DNA of 64,000 nucleotides, taken from positions 6,534,501 through 6,598,500 of the forward strand of contig NC_071669.1 in assembly GCF_028554725.1 (NCBI RefSeq), read 5' to 3'. The stretch comes from Zeugodacus cucurbitae. Lineage: Eukaryota; Arthropoda; Insecta; Diptera; Tephritidae. Shown one piece after another: positions 1 to 10,921 of this stretch. Positions within the stretch are counted from its first letter, which is position 1. Each line of letters opens with the position of its first letter. A program made the position numbers and the translations under genes. The notes under the pieces were generated by a model, which was not told the DNA's origin, searched no databases, and saw nothing but the letters and a program-made list of their open reading frames with translations.

Positions 1-138
1 AATCCTAGAGTCGAGCAGAAAATAGAATTTTCTATTCATAGAAAATTGAAAAAAAATAAAAGAAAATCCATATTTTTGCCTTGAGAAACAAATCTCTTTT
101 AGTTTGGGTACTAACACTTGAGATTTTCCGTATGAACT

Positions 139-540
139 GAAAGGAGTGTTTAGAGGTAGTCAGAGACACGAAAAAAAAGAGAATTTTCGGTAAATGTCCT
201 CAAGAAATTTTTTTCTAGATTTTCGGGGAAAAAAATCAACAGTTGAAAAAAATTTTTTGAAAAAAAGCTTCGATCAAGCCCTGGATTATTATGTATTCTA
301 AAAGCTGTAGAAATTTTATTAAAATCTACTGAGCGGTTTTCGAGTTACAGTTGTCACCAGTTAAAAAAACATAGTTTTGAGAGAAACGAATTTCCGGGGC
401 GCTCTTTGTTATTTGTCGAATAATTCGAAAAGTAATTATCGGATCAATCAAATTTTCAGAGAATATTTTTAAGATATTACACTTGAAGAAAATTAAAAAA
501 AAATTTTTTTTTTGAATCCTGACTACCCCTAACCCCTTAA
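139..540. repeat. Possible degenerate TIR element
   Basis: TTTAGAGGTAGTCAG near 147-161 and CTGACTACCCCTAACCCC near 519-536 are imperfect inverted repeats about 390 bp apart. The right end is followed by TTAA, the left is too eroded to show one. The interior is AT-rich and non-coding. It could be an old MITE; the match is weak. Confidence 0.3.
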
Positions 541-1329
541 ATGAATATTTCAAATGAGTACTTATAGTTTTTACTAAAAAAAGTTGTATATTTCAAATAT
601 TACGAATTCTCTTTCTCTCAAAGTCCTCAATACAACAATATTCTTCAATTTTTTTAATAAAATAAATGTGTTAATCTCAAGAAGCGACTTAAAAATTCTA
701 CATCTGTTAACACAAAAATTTTTCAAAAATATTCAATGAGCCTACTAGCTTAAAAATAAATATAAATGAGTAAACTATTCTTAATTGCAAATAGTAACTT
801 TATTCGTTTAATTATGTTTACCAAATAAAACTAAAAACCGGCAGTTTCTAAGCTTTAAATCATATCTAAGCCCTTTTTGTTTCTATCTATATTTCCGTCT
901 GTTCCAATATTTAAACTATAAACTATAACTAAACAAATATGGTTATTTTTCTGCAACAGTTGTTCTAACAAAAAAAAAATTCGTTTCATACTGTGAAGAA
1001 TATTTGTTTACATTTTCTAGGTTTTCCGTTCTTCTTCCTCTGAAGAAATTGTTCGAAAATCGAAAGAAAAAGAATACTCAAAATTACGGGATTGAGAGAT
1101 ACAGAGCAATCATTGGTTGTAAAGTTATCCATTAGGTCTCCAGCTTTTATATTATCCGATTCTATGGAGAATAAATGCTTTTATTAACTAATAAATGCAA
1201 TAATAATGCTATATTATTCTGAAACCGCATACGAGGTTGTTTATTTAACTGAAAATACAATTTATGAAAGAGATTTCATTGAGACCATGACCCGATTCCA
1301 CAATAAGGACAACATACTCACTATTTAAT

Positions 1330-1575
1330 TGTCTCTATATTATCATGTCTACAAGATGGGACTGACAGATAGCGAAGAATGCAGGAATGCAAGAGCAAGG
1401 TACCAGAGAAACAATGGAACATCTCTTGTATGCTTGTCCTGCAGTGCATGGGGGCTTCACTGTACGATAATCTGGAAGAGATATCGTTTTTGAAACTACA
1501 AACCCTTTTGAAATTCGTGTCAAGCGCAGGGATACTAAAGGATGATTATTTCTCATTGACTACGTGCACCTGATA
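1330..1575 (+). mobile_element. Relic of the 3' end of a non-LTR retrotransposon ORF2
   Basis: Across more than one frame the translation gives a GLTDSEEC element, then a Cys-containing stretch, then LKLQTLLKFVSSAGILKDD. This resembles the C-terminal zinc-knuckle end of LOA/Jockey-type ORF2 proteins (a GL.DS..C..C pattern, then a helical tail). Frameshifts and stops break it. The clade is uncertain. The rest of the element is not seen nearby. Confidence 0.45.
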
Positions 1576-2229
1576 TCGCAAAGAACCAAAATCGGTCTAA
1601 ACTAAAATACTTCGAATTCTGATGAAAAAATCAGTTTGAGAACATTTGTGTATTATTTTTGTTATATTTATATGCTTAACTTCATTCTGAGTATATTTTA
1701 TAACTAAATTAAAAATAGTATTATAATATAAAACATATTACTTCTTTGGGATATTTGTACAGTGTTTGCAGCGATCAACTTGTAGAAACCCCAATAGATA
1801 TAAATAAATTAAAATATATTTCTGGTAGACTGTAATTAATATTTATTTCAAATTTAATATTTTTAATTTATTTTTTTAATTTTAATTAGTCTTTAGTTAG
1901 TATTTTACTGCACTTCTATTTGTAATTAAACTTACTTTCAACAACTTACTTTAATTGCGGCTTTTGCTTACTTAGTGCAGCCCAACTAATTTGCATAACG
2001 CTCAATCAAAATTTGCCACACAACTTATAAATAAATACAACTGACTAACCAGCCTAACAGCCAATTGGCGGCGCAGTATATTTTACATAACCACCAGCTA
2101 CACAAACAATTTACTAGCTTATCTAAAAATATTTCTTTGAATACTTATCAATGCATATGAAATATGAAAAACACTTAAGTTGAATTTTTTATTTGACTTT
2201 TCTTTTGCTTTTTTTTACGATTTAAATAG

Positions 2230-3595
2230 CCACCACTGTATATTATTACGCCGACTTACCGGCGCGCCGAACAATTGGCGGAATTGACACGACTCGGCTA
2301 CACACTGAAGCATGTGGAGAATTTGCTGTGGCTCGTCATTGAGGATGCGAATCAAACATCGCCGCTGGTGATACACACACTCAATCGCATTGGTGTGCCT
2401 TATGAATACTTTTTGGGTGAGTCTTATATTTTCACGCCATATAGTATACATTTAGTAAGTGCAAATTTTGCAGTATATAGTTCTTATGCTATATTCAATT
2501 ATTATCATTCCTTTTTTCTTCTGTTTGCACTTGAATTCCTTGCATTAGTATTATCACGGTCAGAAGGCCATCTAACTGAGAATATTGTGCCAAATGCCTA
2601 GCTAGTGGCATACTTTCAGTATCTCTATAAAGAATTCGTTTCATCATTCCCTTTTGTTGCTATTTTTCTCCCTTACTCAACTGATTTGAAGTTTATTGCT
2701 CACAATTTGATTACTCACAATTTTATTGCTTTCAACATCACTTTCTTTTAATATTTTCTGACAAGTTTTTTCTTATGCATTTTCTTCTACTTAACGCAGC
2801 GCCCATGCCGATGGAGTACAAAAATACGAAAAAGGCTAAACCACGTGGCGTCTCGAATCGAAATCGTGGTCTGGATTATTTACGCGCCAATGCGACTGAT
2901 GGTGTCTTCTATTTTGCAGATGATGACAACACTTACGACATCTCCATTTTTGAGCAGGTAAGTAATGAGATATTTCAAAATAATAGTATAATACCGTCAT
3001 GTTGCAATTGTTGCCTACCTTTGGGCTCTCAATGTAACGTAGCATACTTTTAGACTGATATGATATTTTTTCAATTTTTGTTTGCATTTCTTTCTAAATT
3101 CTCTTCCCAAACTCTACACAGATGCGCTACACAAAAAAGGTTTCAATGTGGCCTGTTGGTCTGGTCACAAAATTTGGCGTGAGTACACCCATCATACGTG
3201 ATGGCAAGATAACAGGTTTCTATGATGGTTGGATCGGCGGACGTAAGTTCCCCGTCGATATGGCCGGCTTCGCGGTGAGTGTGAAATTTTTGCATGAACG
3301 ACCCAAAGCAAAAATGCCCTTCAAGGCGGGCTATGAAGAGGATGGCTTTCTAAAGAGCTTGGCGCCACTGAATACGACAGAAATCGAACTGTTGGCGTCC
3401 AATTGCACAGAGGTACCAAACACACATAAATATATATTATTTTAAGAAATTTTATTGAATTTTTTATTTTATCTTTTGCAGATTTTAACATGGCACACGC
3501 AAACGAAGAAGAACTCAAATGCGGCGGCTTTAAATATGACATTACATGGTGATACGAATTTAGTGACATTAAATCGATTTTTAATACGCACGTAA
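2230..3595 (+). CDS. Beta-1,3-glucuronosyltransferase (GlcAT family), C-terminal four exons
   Basis: Glycosyltransferase family 43 enzymes of the Golgi move glucuronic acid from UDP-GlcA onto terminal galactose of glycans or proteoglycan linkers. Exons: 2230-2416, 2800-2957, 3122-3412, 3482-3595 (stop TAA 3593-3595). All junctions are GT-AG and stay in frame, giving 249 residues. The exons carry the whole catalytic core: IITPTYRRAEQLAELTRLG at the start, KKAKPRGVSNRNRGLDYL, the metal-binding DDD in YFADDDNTYD, WPVGLV, DGWIGGRKFPVDMAGFAVSV, the acidic AGYEEDGFL segment, and the terminal TWHTQT whose His contacts UDP in family structures. The stem and membrane anchor must be encoded to the left of the window. 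Among the three Drosophila paralogues it looks closest to GlcAT-P/GlcAT-S rather than GlcAT-I, but this is from memory of the family. It converges with the MINDY gene. Confidence 0.95.
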
Positions 3596-4613
3596 AATGT
3601 ATGAATTTGTACAAAATGGGAGCTGCATGCTTTGGCAATGCTAAAAAGGCATTACACTAAGTTGTGGCGGAAATCCTAAAGCAAAGCTTGATTTAAGAAA
3701 TGCAAGCGTTCTAAATTTCAGTTCGCAAATTTTCTGAAAATGATTTTATTTTTATTTTTGAAAACGGTATTTAGACTGTGTCGCGTTTTGTCTACTATAT
3801 TTATAACTACCGATTTAAGTTCTATTTATGAAAGTGTGATTTTAATGAAAAGTGTGAGCACAAAAGGCATACCATCTGTATAATATTATATAATTAGTTA
3901 GGCGCTTACTATTTGTACAGTCATTTTTTTCACCTAATACTATTTTTACCAAAGCATATTAAGTCATAGATTATTTGATAAGTTGATGCATAAGAAAAAT
4001 AATGAAAATTTTTAAAATATAATATTATATATATTATAGTTCTAAGTAAAACAGTGAAATGTCATATGTATAAGTGCTTTATTTAATATACATATGTACA
4101 TTTAATATAGTTTATATTTAGTTTATAATAGTATATATATTTTATTTTAAGTGATAATTCTTATCTATAGCCCCGTTTAAATATTAATATTTTGCTATAA
4201 TAGTTTTAGTTACTCTCAGTTATTGTATACGAACGTTTGATTTACGCCTAGTTTTGTAAGATACTCAGTAAAAAACTTTTCTATAAGCTCAAATTCGATA
4301 ATATTTGTATCATAAATTAGTAATGTATATACGCTTTCCTGAAAAGCTTTTGTGAAAACAAAATTTGTATATTATATTCCATCGAAAGTAAGAACTTTAT
4401 TTTAGACTCTAAAACATTGTATTCTATAGAAAATATGTATACCTCTCAAGAAAAAGAAAAGAAAAATGATAATAATAAATTCATATTGATACAATTTTAA
4501 ACTATTATTTTATTTTAATTTCTACAAAATTCGTTTTTTTTTTTCTAAAAAATATCAGTATTTCGAATTGTAAAAGCTAGATTTTTTTTTAATTTTAATC
4601 TTATGGCATGCAA
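3596..4613 (+). other. 3' untranslated region of the GlcAT gene with candidate poly(A) signal
   Basis: Non-coding AT-rich sequence follows the stop codon. The first canonical AATAAA on this strand is at 4474-4479, which would give a 3' UTR of about 0.9 kb. The true cleavage site cannot be seen from sequence alone. Confidence 0.4.
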
Positions 4614-5333
4614 TTAAGGGCCCATACCAGTGTAATCCATGAAAAATTAGGCTATTTTTGTGAATTTTTTTAAAAGAAAGTACTCGATCGAATATTTTGA
4701 AGTTTTTTGAACATAATGAGGTATATTTTCAGGTATGTTTTAAGATTTTTTTTTCACAAAAATATTGAAAAATAATGGAGTAATATGCTGCCTTTGGAGG
4801 TGCCAAACAACAAAGTTCCCCAACTGCTGACATGATTCCGGTCGAATGAGTAGCTTAAACAAAAAAATTTCAAGAAGGTTATTAAAGTTGAAAGTATTTC
4901 CTATACAATGACCTACGAATATTTAAAAATATCAAAAAGTAACGAAATGGCGTAGTTCTGAAAAATGTAGCTTTTTAGCTAAAAAAGTGTTCGTTTTTTT
5001 AATGCCAAATTGACAATTTTCAACAAATTAAAAAGATCGTAGGTCATTGTGTGGTAAATGTATTCAAGAATACTCAGTTTCAATTTGAAACTCGATCGGT
5101 CAATTTCTCGTTGAGTTATGTTGGCAGCAATTTTGAGAAATATCGTTTTAAGAAAAACGCGTTTAAAGTTTCGACTATAGTGGCTTATATCTGCGAGCGA
5201 TCGCTCTTCCAAAAAATATTCAAGATACAACCTTATCGCTTTCACAGGATATTTTTGAAAGTATAAACTACCGAATAAGCAAAAAATAAAAAAATCGATT
5301 TTTTGAAAACGTCACACTGGTATAGCCCCTTAA
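4614..5333. mobile_element. TTAA-flanked MITE, copy 1 (720 bp)
   Basis: The element begins TTAAGGGCCCATACCAGTGT and ends with ACACTGGTATAGCCCCTTAA, terminal inverted repeats of about 20 bp with TTAA at both edges. TTAA is the target of piggyBac-type transposases. A shorter copy in the opposite orientation lies at 39644-39990 and shares both ends. No transposase is encoded. piggyBac relationship is inferred only from the TTAA. Confidence 0.75.
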
Positions 5334-5920
5334 ATGATCAAAAATTTGAACAACTGCAATTATTTTTTTGTAATAATAAAAAATATCGAATATTATTTAG
5401 AAGTTATTGCAACACAGAATATCCCTTCAATTTGCTCAATAAATCAATATGAGTTTTAACCATCACGTTTAAGTGTCTCTTCTCTTGTTATCTCTTGCTA
5501 TCTCTTGATCATAAAATACTATAAAGCAAAAGTTCAACGAAGTGTGAGGAAAGACGTCTACATCATAAGTATAACAAAAGCCAACAAAATTATTTGGTTA
5601 TTACACTAAAGCTTTTAATGAATTGCTAGCAATATATTGTATGCAGCGTTCAATAGTTAGCCGTGCTGGTTGAGTAAAATATTTATTGGCTATAATAAAA
5701 CACAAATTATTAAAATGTGACTTCAAATTATATTAAAAAGTATGAACAAAATAATAAATTTTAATTCAAAAATACAAACAAAAACCTGCTAAGCAAATGA
5801 GTGTGTGTGTGTGTGCTGATAAACAAATAAATTAACGCACATTAAATAGCTAGCTATGTAATAAATATGTATTAAATGCATTGTGTGTAAACTAAGGAAC
5901 TTTTGTAAAAGAGACTATAG
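5334..5920. other. AT-rich intergenic stretch
   Basis: No gene seen. It contains a short TG microsatellite near 5801-5816. Confidence 0.6.
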
Positions 5921-7332
5921 TTTTTATACTCTCGCAACAAAAGTTGCTAAAGAGAGTATTATAGTTTTGTTCGCCTAACAGTTGTTTGTAAGTCATAAAA
6001 CTAAACGAGTTAGATATAGGGTTATATATATCAAAATGATCAGGGTGACGAGACGAGTCAAAATCCGAATGTCTGTCTGTCCGTCCGTCCGTCCGTCCGT
6101 CTGTCCGTGCAACGGATAACTTGAGTAAAAATTGAGATATCTTAACGAAGCTTGAAACCCGTATTCCTTGGCAACCTGAGTAGGTTGCTTTCGAAAATGG
6201 GCAAGATCGAACCATTGCCACGCCCACAAAATGGCGAAAACCAAAAACTTATAAAGTGTCATAACTAAGCCATAAATAAAGTTATGAAAATAAAATTTGG
6301 AGCATAGGATTTTGGAAAAGTGGTGTCGTGTCTTTCAGCCGTTTCCTTGTACACTCCAAAAATGAAAGAAATCGGATAATAACCACGCCCACCTCCCATA
6401 CAAAGGTTAAGTTGAAAATGACTAAAAGTGGGTTAGCTCACTAACGAAAAACGTAAGAAACACTAAATTTTATATAAGAAATAGCAGAAAGAAGCTGCAC
6501 TCAGATTTTTTTTACAAAATGAAAAATGGGCGTGGCATCTCCCACTTATGGGTCAAAAACCATATCTCAGGAACTAATCGACCGATTTCAATGAAATTCG
6601 GTATATAATACTTTCCTGACACCCTGATGACACATGTGAAAAATGGATGAAATCGGTTCATAACGACGACAACTTCCCATATAACTCAATTTTGAATTCC
6701 ATCTGATTCCTTCACTTTATAATGTATACATAAGGAACCAATGAAGATAGCGGAATAAAACTTTACACAAATAGTACATATCATCTCTGGCTTCACTTGA
6801 GAAAAAATTGTCGAAAACGGACTATAACTTTTCAAGACCCTCGATATCGGACATGTTGAACTCAGCGCCTAAGGGTAAATTTTAACCGAAAATATTGGTA
6901 ATTCTCTTAGATAATTTAATGTAATTCAGAGGAAATTGTTTTCTTCTAATAGTGTGTCTCTGTTCCAAAAATTATTAAAATCGGATAATAACATCTCCTA
7001 GCTCCCATGTACCTAATTATAGGTTTTTCAAAAATACGGTGGGCTTTAATCTACATATATGTATTGGTTAATATGTAAGATACTATATCTTTGCGAAATT
7101 AAGTGCGTGTATAGTTTTGGATATAGTGTACCTAGCTGGTGAAAATGAATGAAATCGGTTCAGGAATTACCTCAGCCCTCATACACTATATAGGACGATT
7201 TTCGTTATTCTATTAAACTTTGTGCCGAATTTATAGGTAAATTTGGGTGTTATCTCATTAAAATTTCTTCAATAAATTGCGAGAGTATAAAATGTTCGGT
7301 TGCACCCGAACTTAGCCTTTCCTTACTTGTTT
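5921..7332 (+). mobile_element. DINE/Helentron-like element, near-complete copy
   Basis: The left end has an inverted repeat, ACTCTCGCAAC-aaaa-GTTGCTAAAGAGAGT (5928-5957), followed by a GTCY tract (about 6071-6105). The right end has GAGAGTATAAAATGTTCGG, a GTTCGG/CCGAAC hairpin, and the terminal TTCCTTACTTGTTT. The same layout (5' inverted repeat, GTCY microsatellite, 3' hairpin, CTTGTTT end) is known from Drosophila DINE-1/INE-1. It is 1.4 kb and codes for nothing. It is the fullest copy of the main repeat family of this window. Confidence 0.8.
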
Positions 7333-7456
7333 CTATAAAATTTAAATAATATAATTTTTAAAGGACGAAGCTAATATATTGTCACTCATAAAAAGTCATT
7401 AAGTAGATTATGCAATGTACAAAGAGTATACCCAATTAAAACAAAAAACTCCATAT

Positions 7457-7629
7457 GCGCCTAAAAACAGACTATGGATTTACTACTTCATACAGAAGAT
7501 GCGCCTAAAAGCAGACTATATAATGAAATAATAGCAGTACGATGAGCCTAAAAGCAGACTATATTTTCATTTTATTTTCACTCGTTCTAAAATAAATAGC
7601 ACTGTCGATGCGCCTAGAAGCAGACTATA
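7457..7629 (+). repeat. Four copies of a 20 bp motif GCGCCTAAAAGCAGACTATA
   Basis: Copies start at 7457, 7501, 7544 and 7610, that is 44, 43 and 66 bp apart. Copies differ from the consensus at no more than about two positions, while the spacers are unrelated. Three are preceded by GAT. They lie in the intergenic region about 3.9 kb past the GlcAT stop. Function is unknown; they could be binding sites or remnants of a satellite. Confidence 0.7.
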
Positions 7630-7632
7630 TGT

Positions 7633-9483
7633 ATATGGTTTTTCCTGGTATTTCAACATCATAGTATCGATGCTAACCAGCTTATAAATATTCTCTGCAT
7701 TTAAATAAGCAGAGCAGGCTAGTTATTTTCTCTGACAATGCAAAGTTTAATTCAGAAATTGTTGAAGTTTTGTAGCACTTTTTAAAAAATTTACTTTTTT
7801 CGCTAAATAAGATTTTAATTGACACTGTTTTTGCTTATACTAGAGATAAGTAGAAATTTTTCTCAACTCAACAATTGCACTATTATACTTAGCGACTTTA
7901 GTGAACAAACAAAATTTTTAATTCTAAACAAATATAGCTTAAAATATAATAGCGAATTAGCTTTGCACCAAATTTTCTTTTACAGCTCTCATAGCTAAAT
8001 CTGTTTAATAAATTTTCCAAACAAATATAGCTTTTACATCATACATTACATGGTACTTACAAAAAAACAATCATAATGTAGTTATAATAAGCCATTTACA
8101 GTTAGTGTTGCAGTATTACACTAAACACTAGAAATAAATAACTATAAAGATAGATATGGAGGTGAATAGTTAAAAATAGACTTTAAAACTATTTCGAAAC
8201 TTAATTTAAAACTATGTTGCACATTGCATGAGCAATACTTGCTATAATTTATATTTAAACTCTTAAAAAATAAAAAATTTTCGAAAGTGTTTCTATATTA
8301 ATAGTATTTATTTTCAAATAATAAAATAGCAGTTATATGCAAGCAGATCAGTTTTTCGGAATTTTTAAACTTTTATTCATTTAAATGAATTTGTAGGCAA
8401 TTTTAAAATTTTTAAAAATTGTTTATTTCGTATTTTATTTATATTGCACACAGTTTAAAATTTTTTTAAAATAGTTTTATGAAATTGTTAGGTAGCTGCA
8501 CATTTTAAGCTTCCAGAAAGTAAAATACAAATATTATTAAAAAAATATATATAAATAAATACTTCATCAAAAATATATATTATTTTTCAAAACCATATTT
8601 TTAATTTCATAAATTATTTTGTATTATTTCCTACTTCAATACTATTATTACACACTTGTACTAAAACTCAAACAAGTACGATATATAAATAAGCAAAAAA
8701 TAATAAAATACAAACCATATAACTATACGAGCTCTAAAATGACCTTCAACATTTTCTAAATATTTATTAGTAGATATTTCAAATTTCATATACTTAAACG
8801 ACAACATACATTTAATACGATATGTCTATATATTGTATATACATACATATATAAATAAAAACCGAGTACACATTTAGCTAGAATTTTGAAAATTTGTTGT
8901 ATAAAATGAGTTAACTATACATAAATGAGTATTATAGCATTATATATAACTCTGATATTGTGAGCCAAGCCCAAATTAACGATAAAGCATTAACATATAA
9001 AATGCCGAAAATGAAAATATTGTGAAAATATTAAAAACTATATGTAATTTAAAAGTTTTTGTAAATATATATACTTGCAAAATAAAATGCAGATATGAGA
9101 AGAAAAATATAAAAATTCGAAATTTTGAATAAAATGAATGATAATATAACATAATATATGGAAATGTTTTATTTGGAATAATTTAGTTAAAGATTTTATT
9201 AATTTTTTTGCTTTAGAAGAGAGTGAATTGTGTGCTTTATATTGGAGAAAATCATACAAATATTATGCACTTTTGAACCTACTCAGAACTGTCTAAGGAA
9301 TTAAGAATCAAGAAAGAATATAATAAGGTTAATCTCGATTCAAAGTTTTAATGACTCCGGAAAATATTACTGCAGCTGTTTTAGAAACACTTGCTGACTT
9401 TTTTTTACTTATTACTCCCACATCTATGACTTGTAAAAAGAGTTGGGTAAATAATTGATTAAGAAGAAAACACCCTGTAATCC
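7633..9483. other. AT-rich intergenic stretch
   Basis: No gene or clear element is seen. A short stem, CTCTGC/GCAGAG around an AT loop, lies near 7694-7715. Confidence 0.6.
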
Positions 9484-10515
9484 GATAATATTCCAGTTTT
9501 CGATTATACTCTAATAAGAGATGATATTAATAGGTAATAGACAAAAAGTTTATCAAAATCGGAGTTATGACTATTCAAAGTGTTGTGGTGCTCCACACTG
9601 AAGCTCTGCGCTCTGCTCTGTCGGTTTACCGGAAAAGGAAATTAGGCAATCGGAACCGGAAACAATGTTGATAACCGGATACTATGTTACCGGAACCGGA
9701 AATGGAACAACAATAATCGGATATGAGAAGGCCGGATATGTAGTAACCGGAACCGGATATGGGTAATCCGAATGTTTTACCGGAACCGGATATGCGGTAA
9801 TCAGAACCGGAAATGATGTTACCGGAACCGGGCATGGGGTAACCGGATTTGAGGTGGCCTCATTTTCCATCCATGTCATCAGGGTGTCTAGAAAGTATTA
9901 TGTAACGCATTTCATTGGTCGATTAGTTTTTGAGATATGGTTTTTGACCCATAAGTGGGCAACGCTCATTTTCCATTTTTTAAAAAAATCTGAGAGTTAC
10001 CGTTTTCCGTTATCGAGTTATCGTACCTTTAGTAATTTTTAACATAACCTTTGTATGGAAGGTGGGCGAGGTTATTATGCGATTATATCAATTTTTATCG
10101 TGTGTAATGGGGTCCGTAAGGGGAACGATTGTAGAAAGTTTGGTTTATATATCATTATTGGTTTCTGAGATATTCACAAAAAACTTATTTGGGGCCAGGT
10201 ATACGCCCATTTTTTAGAAATAATTACGATCCTTTATACCAAATTTTACTTGTATAGATTTATTTATGGCTTAGTTATGACACTTTATATGTTTTCGGGT
10301 TTCGCCATTTTGTGGGCGGGGTTATGATCCGATTTTCAATAGCAATCCTCCTACGGTTCCAAAGAACATGTCTACCAAATTTCGTCAAGATATCTTAATT
10401 TTTACTTAAGTTATCCGTTGCACGGACCGACAGACAGACATCCGGACTTACAATCAGCCGCTATGTGAACAAAACTATAATACTATCTTAGCAACTTTTG
10501 TTGCGAGAATATAAT
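9484..10515 (-). mobile_element. DINE-like element fragment, reverse orientation, with minisatellite
   Basis: The right end, GCAACTTTTGTTGCGAGAATATAAT (about 10491-10515), is the reverse complement of the 5' inverted repeat seen at 5921. Internal blocks such as GTTTTTGACCCATAAGTGGG and CGCCATTTTGTGGGCG match the other copies. The 3' hairpin end is missing and is replaced by a CCGGAA minisatellite at 9625-9856. Confidence 0.7.
9625..9856. repeat. CCGGAA minisatellite, locus 1
   Basis: About ten degenerate units built on ACCGGAACCGGAAATGATGTT, roughly 21 bp or simple fractions of it. They stand out as GC-rich against an AT-rich background. The same unit occurs at 17940-18305 and 26863-27125, always inside a DINE-like copy. 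Confidence 0.8.
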
Positions 10516-10921
10516 AATCCTCCAGTAATATGTCACCAGTAAAAATTCAGACCCTTAGCTAGTCAACGACAAATATTTATTTATATACAAGCAATTCTTC
10601 AAAGCTTCAAGCGCACTTATTTTGCATCGAAATATATTTTATTTGCCTATTTTAAAGCCATCAACAGCAGAAGGATTTTTGTATTTATTGATTTTGCGGT
10701 GCGAAAATGCATTTTGCCGGTTGCAAGTGGAAAAAAGTGAAATAAATAATGCACTGCAAGGCACACGCACTTCACTGCATTCCAAACGATTTATGAAATC
10801 GACATACCATAATAACTGTTACATTCGTGCTCCCCACAGCAGCAGCTGACATATGTGTAAATGCGTGAACGGTAGCTTTTGCTTGGTCATGGGCATGGGT
10901 ACAAGCATGTGCGCACCCGCT
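10516..10921 (-). other. 3' flank of the MINDY gene with candidate poly(A) signals
   Basis: On the minus strand, AATAAA occurs at 10689-10684 and again at 10581-10576, about 235 and 340 nt past the stop codon. Either would give a short 3' UTR. No other feature is seen. Confidence 0.4.

Larger units (their letters stand above)
1..2229. other. Upstream intron of the glucuronosyltransferase gene
   Basis: The first recognisable GlcAT exon opens right after a 3' splice site (AAATAG) at 2229, so this stretch is read as intron. No N-terminal exon (cytoplasmic tail plus membrane anchor) could be found in it. It is AT-rich and holds a possible degenerate TIR element (139-540) and a retrotransposon relic (1330-1575). 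Confidence 0.6.

Noticed and set aside
7457..7629. Evenly spaced repeats resembling a CRISPR array
   Set aside because: Only four copies, irregular last spacing, eukaryotic intron-bearing context and no cas genes.
9626..9879. Minus-strand frames with Ser-Gly or Pro-Val repeats (SGSG, PVPV)
   Set aside because: They translate the CCGGAA minisatellite; open frames arise because the unit length is a multiple of three.
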